A stretch of DNA of 64,000 bases from Portulaca oleracea (GCA_029582165.1 CM055876.1:21727001-21791000); one strand, 5' to 3'. Shown: positions 34,054 through 45,327, counted from the first letter of the stretch. Notes: a model not told the origin generated them from the sequence alone. Translations and numbers: made by a program.

Positions 34054-35133
34054 ATGGATTGCAAAAGGTCCAGCAAGAATTCCCAACGTGAGCTACAATT
34101 TTTGAAGCAACAAATCGATGATCTTGCCAAGCAAATTGAAGAATGTGGGATTCTTTCAAAAGGGTCAAGAAGCACAAGATCATGTGTGGTTCACTCTTGT
34201 AAGGTTGAATATGAAGCACCTTATGCCCCGAGTAAACATTCCAACAAAAAGAATGGGAAGAAAGTTCAAGAAGATTTCTTGCCATCCGATTACAAAGGTG
34301 ACTCCATCAACAATCTTGAAGGAGTTAAGCAAGGGAGCATGGATGTACTTGAATATACAATAGAGTTCAAGTGGCAATTATGGAAGAATGGCCTTAAGGA
34401 GGACGATCCACGCAATCTGGTATACTACTTTCTTGGTTTTAATGATTACATTCGACGTGTTGTTGTAAATCAACCTCTCACAAACTTGGAAGAGTTAAGT
34501 TCTTTAGCTCTCGATGTTGAAAGACAAAGGAGATGTTGTCATTGCCAAAGTTTAGGTCACATTGATTTGGAATGTCCTAACAAGAAGAAAGGTGTGTCTT
34601 TGGTTGAGTACCAAACACATGATAACAAACCATTTGAAGAGGAAAAGGAAGAGGAAGTTGGCGTTGACATGAAAGAAGAAGAAATTGGGAATGTCGCATA
34701 TGAGGAGGAGAATAAAGAAGAAGAAATTGGGAATGTCGCATATGAGGAGGAGAATAAAGAGGAAGAAAAGGAAGAAGAGGAGCATATGGAAAAGTGGCTT
34801 GTGACAAAAGAAGCAAGTGTGGCGTATGAGCATCCAAAAGATATCTACTTAGATCATTTGATTGAAAGGCCGAAAATTCGAGAGGATGAAATCGCCCAAG
34901 TCATCAAGGTACATTGTTTCATGCTAAATGACAAGGGTAAAGTGGTAAGAATAGACTTGGGGAGTGAGAAGCAACGTGAACAACCCACGTTCATGGTGAA
35001 GAAACGCAAATCCAAGTCTTATGGTGTTCGAGAAATCATCGGAAGAAAGTTTAAGAAGTTCATCAAAGGAATCTACGATGACTTCAAAGCTTTCAAGAAG
35101 AAAGTCTTTGTGAAGGAGACAAGTGAGAGTTGA
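34054..35133 (+). CDS. A3 gag-like protein, intact 359-codon ORF
   Basis: The only uninterrupted element-specific frame among the family A copies. The ATG at 34054 follows AGGTTCTA, as in its sisters. Order: N-terminal helix (QRELQFLKQQ), shortened capsid (EYTIEFKWQLW, FLGFNDYIRRVVV), knuckle CHCQSLGHIDLEC (CX2CX4HX4C), and an acidic linker in which a 13-residue unit (EEEIGNVAYEEEN) is duplicated. It then jumps from SVAYEHP straight to KDIYLDHLIERPKI, omitting the protease relic of A1/A0/A5; the join lies in a CATCCA shared by both parents. The tail after the join reads like D1 (KDIYLDH). It ends with GIYDDFKAFKKK and TGA. Probable role: a capsid-type packaging protein acting with a partner's pol; unproven. 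Confidence 0.78.
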   Translation: MDCKRSSKNSQRELQFLKQQIDDLAKQIEECGILSKGSRSTRSCVVHSCKVEYEAPYAPSKHSNKKNGKKVQEDFLPSDYKGDSINNLEGVKQGSMDVLEYTIEFKWQLWKNGLKEDDPRNLVYYFLGFNDYIRRVVVNQPLTNLEELSSLALDVERQRRCCHCQSLGHIDLECPNKKKGVSLVEYQTHDNKPFEEEKEEEVGVDMKEEEIGNVAYEEENKEEEIGNVAYEEENKEEEKEEEEHMEKWLVTKEASVAYEHPKDIYLDHLIERPKIREDEIAQVIKVHCFMLNDKGKVVRIDLGSEKQREQPTFMVKKRKSKSYGVREIIGRKFKKFIKGIYDDFKAFKKKVFVKETSES

Positions 35134-35139
35134 TCTTCC

Positions 35140-35204
35140 AAAGTTTGAGGACAAACTTTTTCAACCGGGGGTGTATGATGCATAATTGATGGCCTTATGC
35201 ATCA
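35140..35204 (+). promoter_or_regulatory. Hairpin-PPT-hairpin cassette (A3 example)
   Basis: AAAGTTTG (35140-35147) pairs perfectly with CAAACTTT (35152-35159) around AGGA. Sixteen bases containing the PPT (CCGGGGGTGTA) follow. Then TGATGCATAA (35176-35185) pairs perfectly with TTATGCATCA (35195-35204). The same layout occurs at the 3' LTR of every family (for example 20097-20151, 26614-26678, 42755-42817). The function is inferred only. Confidence 0.7.
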
Positions 35205-36125
35205 AAGTCAACCATGGAGACATCTAATACTCACCTAGAAGAAAGAAGAGCTCAAGTCTCTCATATATCTCTCTACTTGGAAGGGATCAACTCATATGGT
35301 CGTATACTTTTGCTCCTTAATTCAAGGACCATGAAGCTATCATAGAAGTCATCCTAGAGAGGATTAATCTACATTCCAAGAGCTTTCATATGGTTCAAGA
35401 ATCTTTAAGTTTGGATGAGAATCCAAGGAGTTATCATCATTTGAAATCTAGTTTAGTTCATTGTTTTCTTTATGATGTAATCATTAGAATAGATGATGTA
35501 AGCCTCAAGGGGCCTATTTCTTGATTTGTGCACGTTTAGGGAGGGCTAGGATTACTATAAATACCCCCTTAGGCCTCTTGTAATCTCATTCATTCATTCA
35601 TATATCAAATACAAACACAAGGTGTTGTTTTCTCTCTAGTTTTGTGCTAGAGCTTTCGTTTCTCTTGAGGGAGAACGAGTATCCCCTTCTTCTATTCTAA
35701 GATTGGCTATCTTAGATGGTGATAGGAAGGAATTGAAGGTCTCTTGAAGGTGGTGTGACTATATCCTTCCAAGAGTCTTCGAAAGCCATCATCTATCCAT
35801 CGTTCATTCATCCATTTATCATCCATTTCGTGTTATTCATCAAGAATTCAACAAGAATTCATCAAGCATTCAACAAGAAACGTTTGTTCTTCATCAAACA
35901 CGTCCAAGCTTGATTCGTCATCATCGTTCATCATTCGTTTGTCCATTCGTTCATTATTTCTATCCATTTGGTAACCATCTTTCATAGTTCTTTCCATCCT
36001 TTTTCATCCATTTCTATTCCATTTTTTGGTTCTTTGGAACTTTGAGAAAGGAGATTCCTATCTTCGTTTTTAAAGATCCTTAGATATTGTGTAATGAGAT
36101 CATCCCTTGTTCCCATTATGCATCA
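35176..36125 (+). repeat. A3 3' LTR
   Basis: 950 bp, canonical TGATGCATAATTG start and CATTATGCATCA end; GTTTT follows. Nearly the same as the 5' LTR by eye, with scattered substitutions, so the insertion is young. Confidence 0.92.
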
Positions 36126-37048
36126 GTTTTGGCGAAGAAACATCCCCATGAAATGTTTCATATTGAAGATGGTTTCCTATTCAAAGGGAATCAATTATGT
36201 ATACCAAAGACTTCCTTGCGTGAATTGTTGATTCAAGAGGTCCATGGAGGTGCTTTGGCGGGTCATTTTGGTATGGGGAAGACTTATTTGATGTTGAGAG
36301 ATTATTACTTTTGGCCAAGTATGGTGAAAGATGTTGAGCATATTGTGAAGAGATGTGGTACGTGCAATCTTTCCAAGTCACATGTGTTACCTCAAGGCTT
36401 ATATACACCTCTACCTATCCCATATCATCCTTGGGAAGATGTGAGTTTAGACTTCGTTGTGGGTCTACCTCGAACTCAAAGAGGTAAAGATTCTATTATG
36501 GTGGTTGTAGATCGATTTTCAAAGATGGCACATTTTGTACCTTGCAACACTACATATGATGCTACGAGAGTTGCTACTTTATACTTTGATGAGATTGTTA
36601 AGTTGCATGGTATACCCAAGACTATGGTGAGTGATAGAGACTCTAAGTTTCTAAGTCACTTTTGGGTTACTCTTTGGAAGAAGATGGGAACAAAGCTCAA
36701 ATTTAGCACGACATGTCATCCCCAAACGGATGGACAAACTGAAGTTGTCAACCGTACCTTGGGAGCCTTATTACGAGCTTTGGTGAGTAAGGATAAGAAA
36801 AGTTGGGATACTTTGCTAAGTCATGCTGAATTTGCTTATAATCGGAGTCCAAATCGAGCTACAAAGTTATCTCCATTTGAAGTTGTGTATGGTAAGAACC
36901 CTCTCAAGCCCATGGACTTATCTCCTATATCTACATCAACTAAATTCAGTTTTGAAGCTAATAAGAGAGTGGAGGAGATTAAGAAGTTACATGAGGAAGT
37001 TCGAGAAAAGATCATGAGGTATACTCAAAGGGTTGAAGAGAAGGTCAA
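36126..37048 (+). pseudogene. pol: C5 pol: end of RNase H linker and integrase
   Basis: It resumes at VLAKKHPHEMFHIED after A3. The integrase zinc domain (HGGALAGHFGMGKT, CGTCN) and core (LDFVVGLP, SDRDSKFLSHFW, TEVVNRTLG) are intact in one frame. It breaks at RVEEKVN, where B2 is inserted. GTCAA at 37044-37048 repeats at 42510-42514. Confidence 0.87.
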
Positions 37049-38102
37049 TGATGCATAATGGGATCAAAGATGATCACATTACACACAATATAAGGATCTT
37101 TAAAAACCAAGATAAGAATCTTGCTTCTCAAAGTTCTCAAGGATCCAAAAATGAATGATAATGGATGAAGATAAACGAAAAGAGGGATTAATTCGTTTAC
37201 CAAGATCAAATGGAAGTTTGATGAACGATGGAATGACGATTGAGGAATGATGATGAACGACACTCTTTGAACGTTTGAAGAACGAATGAAGATGATTGAA
37301 TGCTTGATGAGTTCTTGATGAATGTCGTTTGAATGGTTGAATGATAATGGCGATTTGAAGCTCTCTTGAAGGATATAGACACACCACCTTCAAGACTCTT
37401 CAATTCCTTCCTATCACCATCTAAGATAGCCAATCTTAGAATAGAAGAAGGGGATACTCGTTCTCCCTCAAGAGAAACGAAAGCTCTAGCACAAAACTAG
37501 AGAGAAAACAACACCTTGTGTTTGTTTTTGATTTATTGAATGACTTGAATTGAATGAATACAATGGCACCCTAGGGGGTCTATTTATACTACTTTAGGGA
37601 CCCCTTGGACGTGTACCTAGGGTTCAAGAAACCAAGAATCAACTATTACATCATATATCCTATTTATGACATCATAAACTCTAAAATACAACTCTAGAAA
37701 GAAATTGCTATAACTCCTTCAATACTTGTCCGTTTTCATTGATTCAAAAGCCATTGGAAAGCTTATTGAAAGAGCTCCAATCTGTCTTCTGATGATTTCC
37801 TCAATAGATGTATGGATCTAGAGTTATAGAGCAAAATATCGAACTGCACTTGATGGAGTCTTTTGCTACCGTGAGAGATGACTTCTCAATAAGGACTTGA
37901 GAGTTATTTATGCTCATTGATGCCCTCCAAATGTGAGAGTAACTCCATGTAAGCTAGAATACCATCAAGGTCCTTCATGCTTTCTTCCTTGAGCTAATAA
38001 ACCCTTGTAGTTGTTGATACCCAAGGCGACATTTGTAGCTTCTAGCTGGATTGAGGTCCTTTAGCTAGGCCTTGATGTATATAGCTAGGCAAATATACAT
38101 CA
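37049..38102 (-). repeat. B2 3' LTR
   Basis: Plus-strand ends TGATGCATAATGGG and ATATACATCA. TATA box as TATTTATA near 37583. Normal length for family B. Confidence 0.92.
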
Positions 38103-38151
38103 TACTCCCCCGGTTGAAAAAGTTTGTCCTCAAACTTAGACAAAACTTCTT

Positions 38152-41100
38152 CTAAACTACATATAGCACTTCTTCTAAGCTCTTCTTATAAGAGATCTTT
38201 CCAAAAGTATTGTTCATATCAACTTGCTTCTTCCTCTTGCTTTTCAAGAGATTACAAACTCTCTTTTTAAATGCTTTGAAATCATTATAGATCCCTTTGA
38301 TGCTTGACTTGAACTTCCACTTTCTTCCAAGTCTTCTCATGAATAAGCGAATGATATTATGGTGCTTCAAATCTCGTTTATTCATGGAGATTGTAGAAAT
38401 TTCATATAACTTCTCAACTTCAAAGTATAGATTCACAAGCTTGTAACTCATGATGAAGACAATAGTAATATGGTGTTCCATCCTTGAAGGATGATCTTCA
38501 ACGATCTTAATATCATCTTGACTTCCTTGAATCCATGGCACTTCAACCATAAAATTCAAGCTTTCATCTCCATATGGTATAGAAGGATTGCAAATGTCAC
38601 AATATTGCAGCTTATACTCAATATCAACGATCATGCTAGGCCAGAAATAATACTCCTTCATCTTGAAATACGTATTGAGTAGACCCAAATGATCAAAAGA
38701 ACTCCCATGTACTTCCATGATCAAGATTTCACGAATTCCACCTTGAATGCACACTTGATTCCCTTTGAAAAGAAATCCATGATCAATATAAAAGGATTGT
38801 TGAGGATGCTTCTCACATACCTTGTATACTTCTTTAAAATCATCATCATCTTCATACAACTCCTTGATATATTCAAGACTAAGTACTCTTGAACCAAACA
38901 TGTATCTCCTCGTTAGAAAACTTCCTTTAGTCAAAGGACTTGCTTCCTCCAAGTGACTTGATTTTGATGAACGAATCAAGTACTTCATCTCAAAACATGA
39001 TGATGGCGTGATCTCCTCTTCATATGAAACATACTCCAATACTTTGTAAGATTCACGAAGCTTAAGCATGATTCCTCCAATATAATATTCCTTTTGCTCA
39101 AATATCCTCATGATAGCAACAAGTATGAATGCTAAGCCATAAGCATGTAGATTCTTCTTTTCTCCACTTGGTATTTCACCAAAATAATCCATGGGACAAC
39201 TTCCTTGAGATAGGACTTCACCTTTCTCAACTCCATTTGTAATGAACAAATAAGATACAAGAATAGGGAATAAAAGAATATGAGGATCTTTAGCATCCTT
39301 TAAGAGACATAGTACCTCAAATATAGATGCAAGTATGGACCCTTGAATAATTCCTTTCTTCCTTTTGTCCACTTGACTTACTCCAGTTGATGAGATATGG
39401 TGAGATAGTATATTCTTGGACGAGAGGTAAGGACATTTCTCCAAGTACTTCTCCAATTCTCCATGTGGCTTCTTATGCTTCGCTAACGCTAACTCCAAAG
39501 GATTTACATACTCCTTTCTACTTCTACTACATACAAAAATGTTATCAAAGTATACACATACATTCTCTTTACATTGCAATGGTACATACTCTTTCGAAAT
39601 ATGTTGTATACTATGAGAATCAAGGACATTGATGTAGTTATCCATGAGTTGCGCTTGACCCTTTGCATAGACCATTCGGTGATGAATCATAGGCTTTGGT
39701 GGCAGCCTTTGATGCATGATAATACTCATGGAAGAGAAACGTACCAAAAGAGATAAGTGAGAGAGGTCACTTGTTGATGGTGCTTGTCTTTCATCCAAAT
39801 ATTCACAAATGAGAACAAGTGATGGTAAAGGATCTTGATCCTTTATAGGCCCACGGTTGCCAACCTCCATTGGTGTAAAAATGAGACTCCTTGGTTCTTC
39901 AAATTCATGATACTTATTCTCCATAAGTGCCATAAGAGTACTTTGATCCTCCTTGAGCCGTGAGACACAAGGTGGTAATAAGGACGCCTCTTGGAGCATG
40001 ATACTCCTATCATACAACTTTGATTCTTCCAACAAAGTATAACAAGAATCCATAGAAGTAATATTACAATATAATGAATCTTTGCAAATCTTGTAAAAAG
40101 CAAGACTTGCTAAACTTCTTGGATCCATATGAAGATCATTGCCATGGTGTGAATAACTCTTCATTTGCAATTCTTGGACATTTGTTGTAGCGAGGCTAAT
40201 ATCTTGGTCAAGATCAATGTCAACGTCAATGATGGCACAACTTTCTCCTTCTGATCAATGAACACATTTCATCACGTAGCTCTCCTCCATTCAATTCTTC
40301 TATTTCCTCTACTTCAAGATCCTCCTCTATGTGTACCTCATTTACTTCTTTAGCCATGCTACTACATACTTCTTGAACTTGCTCATTTTCAACAAAAACA
40401 TCACATTCGGCAAATTCAACTTTTTCATTCACGCCTTCCTCCTCATATAATGGGTTGTCATATACTTGAAACTCATCATTATTCTCCTCATACAATGGAT
40501 TGTCATACACTTTAAACTCATCTTTAGGCACGCTACATACTACATTAACTTCCTCATTTGTGCCAAGGTTATCACATACTTCATGAACATCCTCATACAC
40601 ATCGAATACATCAAATGATTCACTTTCAAATTCTGGTTGCTCATGGGATGGCGTTTGACATACACTTTCAACATGATCAAAATGAGTTCTATCCCAAAGT
40701 TCTTTACTCTTTACTCCTATTTCAACATCAAGGGCTAAAGAACTTAACTCCTCCAAGTTTGCGTAAGATTGATGTACAACAACACACCAAATGTAATCAT
40801 TAAGACCAAGAGTATAACATACCAAAACGTCTTGATCATTCTCCTTAAGGCCATACTCCGTAGTTGCCGTCTCAATTCTATGGTATATTCAATCACGTCC
40901 TTGCTCCTTGCTTCATTATTTCAAGCTTGTTGAAGTTATCTCCTTTGTATTTGTAGGGCAAGAACTCTTCTTGAACTTTATTTCCATTCTTCTTCTGAAC
41001 GTTTACTCCATTCATAAGGTGCTTCATATTCAACCTTAGAAGAGTGAACCACACGTGATTTTGTGCTTCTTGATCCCTTTGGAAGAATCCCAAGTTCTTC

Positions 41101-41187
41101 CATTTGTTTGGTGAGATCATCAAGTTGTTGCTTCAAGCATTGTAGCTCACGTTGGGAATTCTTGCTAGAATCGTCCATCTTGATCAA
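38152..41187 (-). pseudogene. B2 polyprotein: decayed gag-pol
   Basis: The same order as B1, with a start at MDDSSKNSQREL (41178; upstream MIK from 41187). Frameshifts occur near 40985, 40860 and 40240. The last 672 codons (40170-38152) are uninterrupted and cover protease relic, PR-RT linker, RT remnant (CVYFDNIFV), RNase H remnant, integrase HHCC (HGSSFDH, YCDICN), integrase core relic (LNFMVEVP) and GIYNDFKAFKKR tail. RT lacks the first catalytic Asp block, and the second Asp of YFDD is Asn. That so long a stretch stays open without any catalytic site suggests recent descent from a copy with an intact frame. Confidence 0.82.
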
Positions 41188-41440
41188 TCTTGGTGCAAAA
41201 AGATTGCAAGATTCATGGTTTAGGGGTTTTGGATGGGTAAAAGGACGAGAGAGGTTTGTTTTTGGGGCGGATTGTGTTTGGGCTATGGGTTCTTTGTGGA
41301 GTTTATGGTTCTTTATGAGTTCTTTATGAGTTCTTGGAAGAACTCATGGGTGGCGTGATGATGGGGGAATGGTGGGGATGGGTTTGTTATGGAAAGATGG
41401 TGAAAAGATGGATCAAGAACTAAGAGAATCAATCTCCTAA

Positions 41441-41452
41441 GCTCTGATACCA
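41441..41452 (-). other. Primer-binding site (tRNA-iMet) of B2
   Basis: GCTCTGATACCA on the plus strand, four bases from the 5' LTR edge at 41457. Confidence 0.9.
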
Positions 41453-41456
41453 CTTT

Positions 41457-42509
41457 TGATGCATAATGGGATCAAAGATGATCACATTACACACAATATA
41501 AGGATCTTTAAAAACCAAGATAGGAATCTTGCTTCTCAAAGTTCTCAAGGATCCAAAAATGAATGATAATGGATGAAGATAAACGAAAAGAGGGATTAAT
41601 TCGTTTACCAAGATCAAATGGAAGTTTGATGAACGATGGAATGACGATTGAGGAATGATGATGAACGACACTCTTTGAACGTTTGAAGAACGAATGAAGA
41701 TGATTGAATGCTTGATGAGTTCTTGATGAATGTCGTTTGAATGGTTGAATGATAATGGCGATTTGAAGCTCTCTTGAAGGATATAGACACACCACCTTCA
41801 AGACTCTTCAATTCCTTCCTATCACCATCTAAGATAGCCAATCTTAGAATAGAAGAAGGGGATACTCGTTCTCCCTCAAGAGAAACGAAAGCTCTAGCAC
41901 AAACTAGAGAGAAAACAACACCTTGTGTTTGTATTTGATTTATTGAATGACTTGAATTGAATGAATACAATGGCACCCTAGGGGGTCTATTTATACTACT
42001 TTAGGGACCCCTTGGACGTGTACCTAGGGTTCAAGAAACCAAGAATCAACTATTACATCATATATCCTATTTATGACATCATAAACTCTAAAATACAACT
42101 CTAGAAAGAAATTGCTATAACTCCTTCAATACTTGTCCGTTTTCATTGATTCAAAAACCATTGGAAAGCTTATTGAAAGAGCTCCAATCTGTCTTCTGAT
42201 GATTTCCTCAATAGATGTATGGATCTAGAGTTATAGAGCAAAATATCGAACTACACTTGATGGAGTCTTTTGCTGCCGTGAGAGATGACTTCTCAATAAG
42301 GACTTGAGAGTTATTTATGCTCATTGATGTCCTCCAAATGTGAGAGTAACTCCATGTAAGCTAGAATACCATCAAGGTCCTTCATGCTTTCTTCCTTGAG
42401 CTAATAAACCCTTGTAGTTGTTGATACCCAAGGCGACATTTGTAGCTTCTAGCTGGATTGAGGTCCTTTAGCTAGGCCTTGATGTATATAGCTAGGCAAA
42501 TATACATCA
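41457..42509 (-). repeat. B2 5' LTR
   Basis: 1,053 bp. TATA box (TATTTATA on the plus strand) at 41988-41995. It ends TATATACATCA at 42509, followed by GTCAA. Confidence 0.92.
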
Positions 42510-42938
42510 GTCAATCAAAAGAGGAAGAAGGTTATTTTCAAACCTGGAGACATGGTATGGATTCACCGCAAGAAAGAAAGGTTTCCAAATAGAAGAAAAG
42601 GGAAATTGAAACCAAGAAGTGATGGTCCTTTTGAGGTTATTGAGAAGATTGGAGATAATGCTTACAAGTTGAAGTTAGATGATGGTTATGAGGGAAGTTG
42701 TACTTTCAATGTAAGTGATCTCAAACCTTATTATCAAGAAGGAGAAGAGATTCCAAGTTTGAGGGCAAACTTTTCTCAAGAAGGGGTGAATGATGCATAT
42801 CATACTTCAATGCATCAAGAGGAAGCTCTTAAAGACATCACAAACCTTCTACAACTCATTTCAAGTGGTTTCTCACATGACATCACGGGTATCTCCTACA
42901 CTAAGAGATTTTTGAGCTCCTTATCTCAAGAGTCTTGA
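42510..42938 (+). pseudogene. pol: C5 integrase C-terminus, running into the 3' LTR
   Basis: It resumes after B2 at NQKRKKVIFKPGDMVW. The GPF-type module (DGPFEVIEKIGDNAYKL) and NVSDLKPYYQEGEEIPSLRAN are followed by the PPT and then 148 bp inside the LTR, ending RFLSSLSQES and a stop. The integrase end thus overlaps the LTR, as known for CRM elements. Confidence 0.87.
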
Positions 42939-43628
42939 AGTTCTCATTCAGCCATATGATAGAGCTATTCTTTATGTACATTTTGGCTTTTGAATCTTTA
43001 GTATTGGAGTTGTATTTTAGGAGATATTGTATTTTCTTTAAAGTGATGTAAATATGTGAGTAGGATGATGTAAGCCCTTAAGGGGCCTTTTCTTGGTGGG
43101 AGGTGACGCCTAAAGGGGGAGGATTTCTTATAAATAGACCCCCTTAGGTCCTTTGTAAAATCATATCATTCATATTAAAAATAAACACAAATCTCTCTAA
43201 AGTTGTCATGCTTTAGTTTTTCTAGCATTTTAGCTAGTTTTCGACTTCCTTGAGGGGAACTCGACGAGAATCTTCTCTTCTAGTCCAAGAGGGAGCAATC
43301 TTGGATGGTGCAAAGGAGGAGTTGGATATCAAATTGATTGTGGTGTGTCTATATCAATCAAGGAGGTTTCCATTGCCATTTCTATCTTGTTCTTCGCATT
43401 TGACGAGTGGTTCTTCGTCGTTGGTATGATCTTGGCTTTGTCTTTGTTTCTCTTGATTGTCATTCTTGTTGTAATCACTAGAACTCTCGTCCATAGCCAT
43501 TTCGATTCATCCCATTTCCATCGTTCCATTTGTTTTTGAGGTTTCAACAAATCACAAGTTCTATCTTGTGAACGATCATTTTCTTTCATTTCGTGTATGA
43601 TGGATTGTTTTTGATTCATTATGCATCA
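42791..43628 (+). repeat. C5 3' LTR
   Basis: 838 bp, TGATGCATATC to GATTCATTATGCATCA. TATA box (TATAAATA) at 43129-43136. The right flank CTTGATGAGGAGATTTGG is the same as after the solo LTR at 31358, pointing to a duplication. Confidence 0.9.
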
Positions 43629-44782
43629 CTTGATGAGGAGATTTGGTCATTTGTTTCCAAAAGACATGCCCCACGGCTTGCCACCAAGGAGGGACATCGA
43701 GCATAAGATTGATCTAATTCTGGGAGCTACATTACCCAACAAGCAAGCATACCGAATGAACCCCAAAGAGTTTCAAGAAGTTCAAAAGCAAGTTGATGAG
43801 CTACTCCAAAAGGGTTTAATTCGTCCAAGTATGAGCCCATGCGCCGTTCCGGTGTTACTAGTTCCAAAGAAAGATGGTACTCAACGTATGTGCATGGATT
43901 GTAGGTCCATCAACAAAATCACCATCAAATATCGTTTTCCCATTCCACATTTGGAGGATCTTCTTGATGAACTTTATGGAAGTGTTGTGTTTTCAAAGAT
44001 CGATTTGAAGAGTGGATATCATCAAATTCGCTTATGTGAAGGAGATGAATGGAAAACGGCTTTCAAAACCAAAGAAGGCTTATATGAATGGTTAGTGATG
44101 CCTTTCGGTCTAACAAATGCTCCTTCTACTTTCATGAGGTTAATGAATCATGTATTGAAACCTTTGATTGGAAAGTGTGTTGTTGTATACTTTGATGACA
44201 TACTTGTATATAGTAGAAGTGAGAATGATCATGTAAAGCATATAGAGCTAGTTTTGTATATCTTGGAGAAAGAAAAGCTCTACGCCAACTTGGAGAAGTG
44301 CTCTTTCTTCTCACCCAAGGTTGTCTTCCTTGGATATGTGCTCTCCAAAGATGGAATCCACGTCGACCAAGAAAAGATCAAAGCTATCCAAGAATGGCCA
44401 ACACCAACGAGTATACATGAGGTACGATCATTTCATGGTTTAGGCCAACATAAGCTTAACCCACGCTATGCCAAATGGGTTGAATTTATGCAAGCCTTTC
44501 AATTCGTGATCAAACATAAAGCCGGGCACTTGAATAAGGGTGCCGATGCTCTTTCAAGAAGGTACTTACTTACATATATTCTTGATTCTAATGTTGCTGG
44601 ATTTGAGCGTATTAAAGATTTGTATCAAGATGATCAAGATTTCAAAGAAGTGTATGTTTTGGCGAAGAAACATCCCCATGAAATGTTTCATATTGAAGAT
44701 GGTTTCCTATTCAAAAGGGAATCAATTATGTATACCAAAGACTTCCTTGCGTGAATTGTTGATTCAAGAGGTCCACGGAGGT
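43629..44782 (+). pseudogene. pol: C6 pol: RT, deleted RNase H, integrase start
   Basis: An open frame to 44754. RT is complete ([36 protein letters not shown]), then a deletion joins FHGL to [12 protein letters not shown] at about 44443, removing most of RNase H in frame. It then reads through KGADALSRR to MFHIEDGFLFK, shifts frame near 44715, and ends at a GGAGGT shared with a D LTR at 44777-44782. It is closely similar to 31359-32172, but lacks that copy's stop and A3. Confidence 0.85.
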
Positions 44783-45312
44783 TTCCTACTAAAAATACCC
44801 CCCTAGGGGTGCCTTGTAAACACATATCATATTCATACATTCAATACAATGTCTAAAGTTGATGCTTTAGTTCTCTCTAGTTTTGGCTAGAAAACGAATT
44901 CCCTTTGGGTTTTTCGTGTGAAATCTTCTCTTCTAATCCAAGATTGAGCATTCTTGGGTGGTGAAAGGAGGAGTAGGAGCTCTTGAAGATTGTGGTGTGG
45001 CTGTAGCAATTGGAGAGGCTTCGTTGCTCAATTCTATCAAGTTCTTTCTCTCGTTTCTCGTTTGGTTCTTCATCATTGTAAGTCGTTTGATTTCTTTTTG
45101 TTTTGCTAGTTGTGAATTCACTTGATTGTTTTCAAATTCATGACTAAAACTCACGAATCAGCCCCTAAATCATCTACATCTTTTGGCCTTTGATCTCACC
45201 TTTCGTTCCTTATTTCGTTCCATCTTTGATTCATCTCTTGCAAGTTCTTACTTGTGTTTTGATCCGTGTTCTTTCTTGGCATTTTGGTTGTCTTGTGACC
45301 CATTATGCATCA
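44783..45312 (+). repeat. D1 5' LTR, 3' portion
   Basis: Matches 47930-48456. The usual TATAAATA reads CTAAAAATA here. It ends GACCCATTATGCATCA at 45312. Confidence 0.85.
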
Positions 45313-45315
45313 ATT

Positions 45316-45327
45316 TGGTATCAGAGC
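45316..45327 (+). other. Primer-binding site (tRNA-iMet) of D1
   Basis: TGGTATCAGAGC four bases after the LTR end. Confidence 0.9.

Larger units (their letters stand above)
32789..36125 (+). mobile_element. Element A3: complete family A element with intact ORF
   Basis: LTR (32789-33739), PBS (33744-33755), ORF (34054-35133), PPT (about 35160-35175), LTR (35176-36125). It is inserted in C5 with GTTTT at 32784-32788 and 36126-36130. The 5' terminus is mutated (TTATTCATAAT for TGATGCATAAT). Both LTRs are mosaics: A-type ends with a B-type segment (TTTTGTGCTAGAGCTTTCG) in the middle. This is the least damaged non-autonomous copy in the window. Confidence 0.92.
37049..42509 (-). mobile_element. 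Element B2: complete family B element
   Basis: On the minus strand: 3' LTR (37049-38102), PPT side (ACTCCCCCGGTTG), polyprotein pseudogene (38152-41187), PBS (41441-41452), 5' LTR (41457-42509). GTCAA flanks it. LTRs are 1,054 and 1,053 bp and differ at only a few positions by eye. It sits in the C-terminal part of C5 integrase. Confidence 0.92.
30464..43628 (+). mobile_element. Element C5: CRM-like element carrying three nested insertions
   Basis: Pieces in one orientation: 30464-30520, 31359-32788, 36126-37048 and 42510-42790, then the 3' LTR (42791-43628). They are separated by a solo C LTR (TSD CTTGA), A3 (TSD GTTTT) and B2 (TSD GTCAA), and each piece resumes exactly where the previous one stopped. 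The 5' part (gag, PBS, 5' LTR) is absent to the left of C4. Confidence 0.88.
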
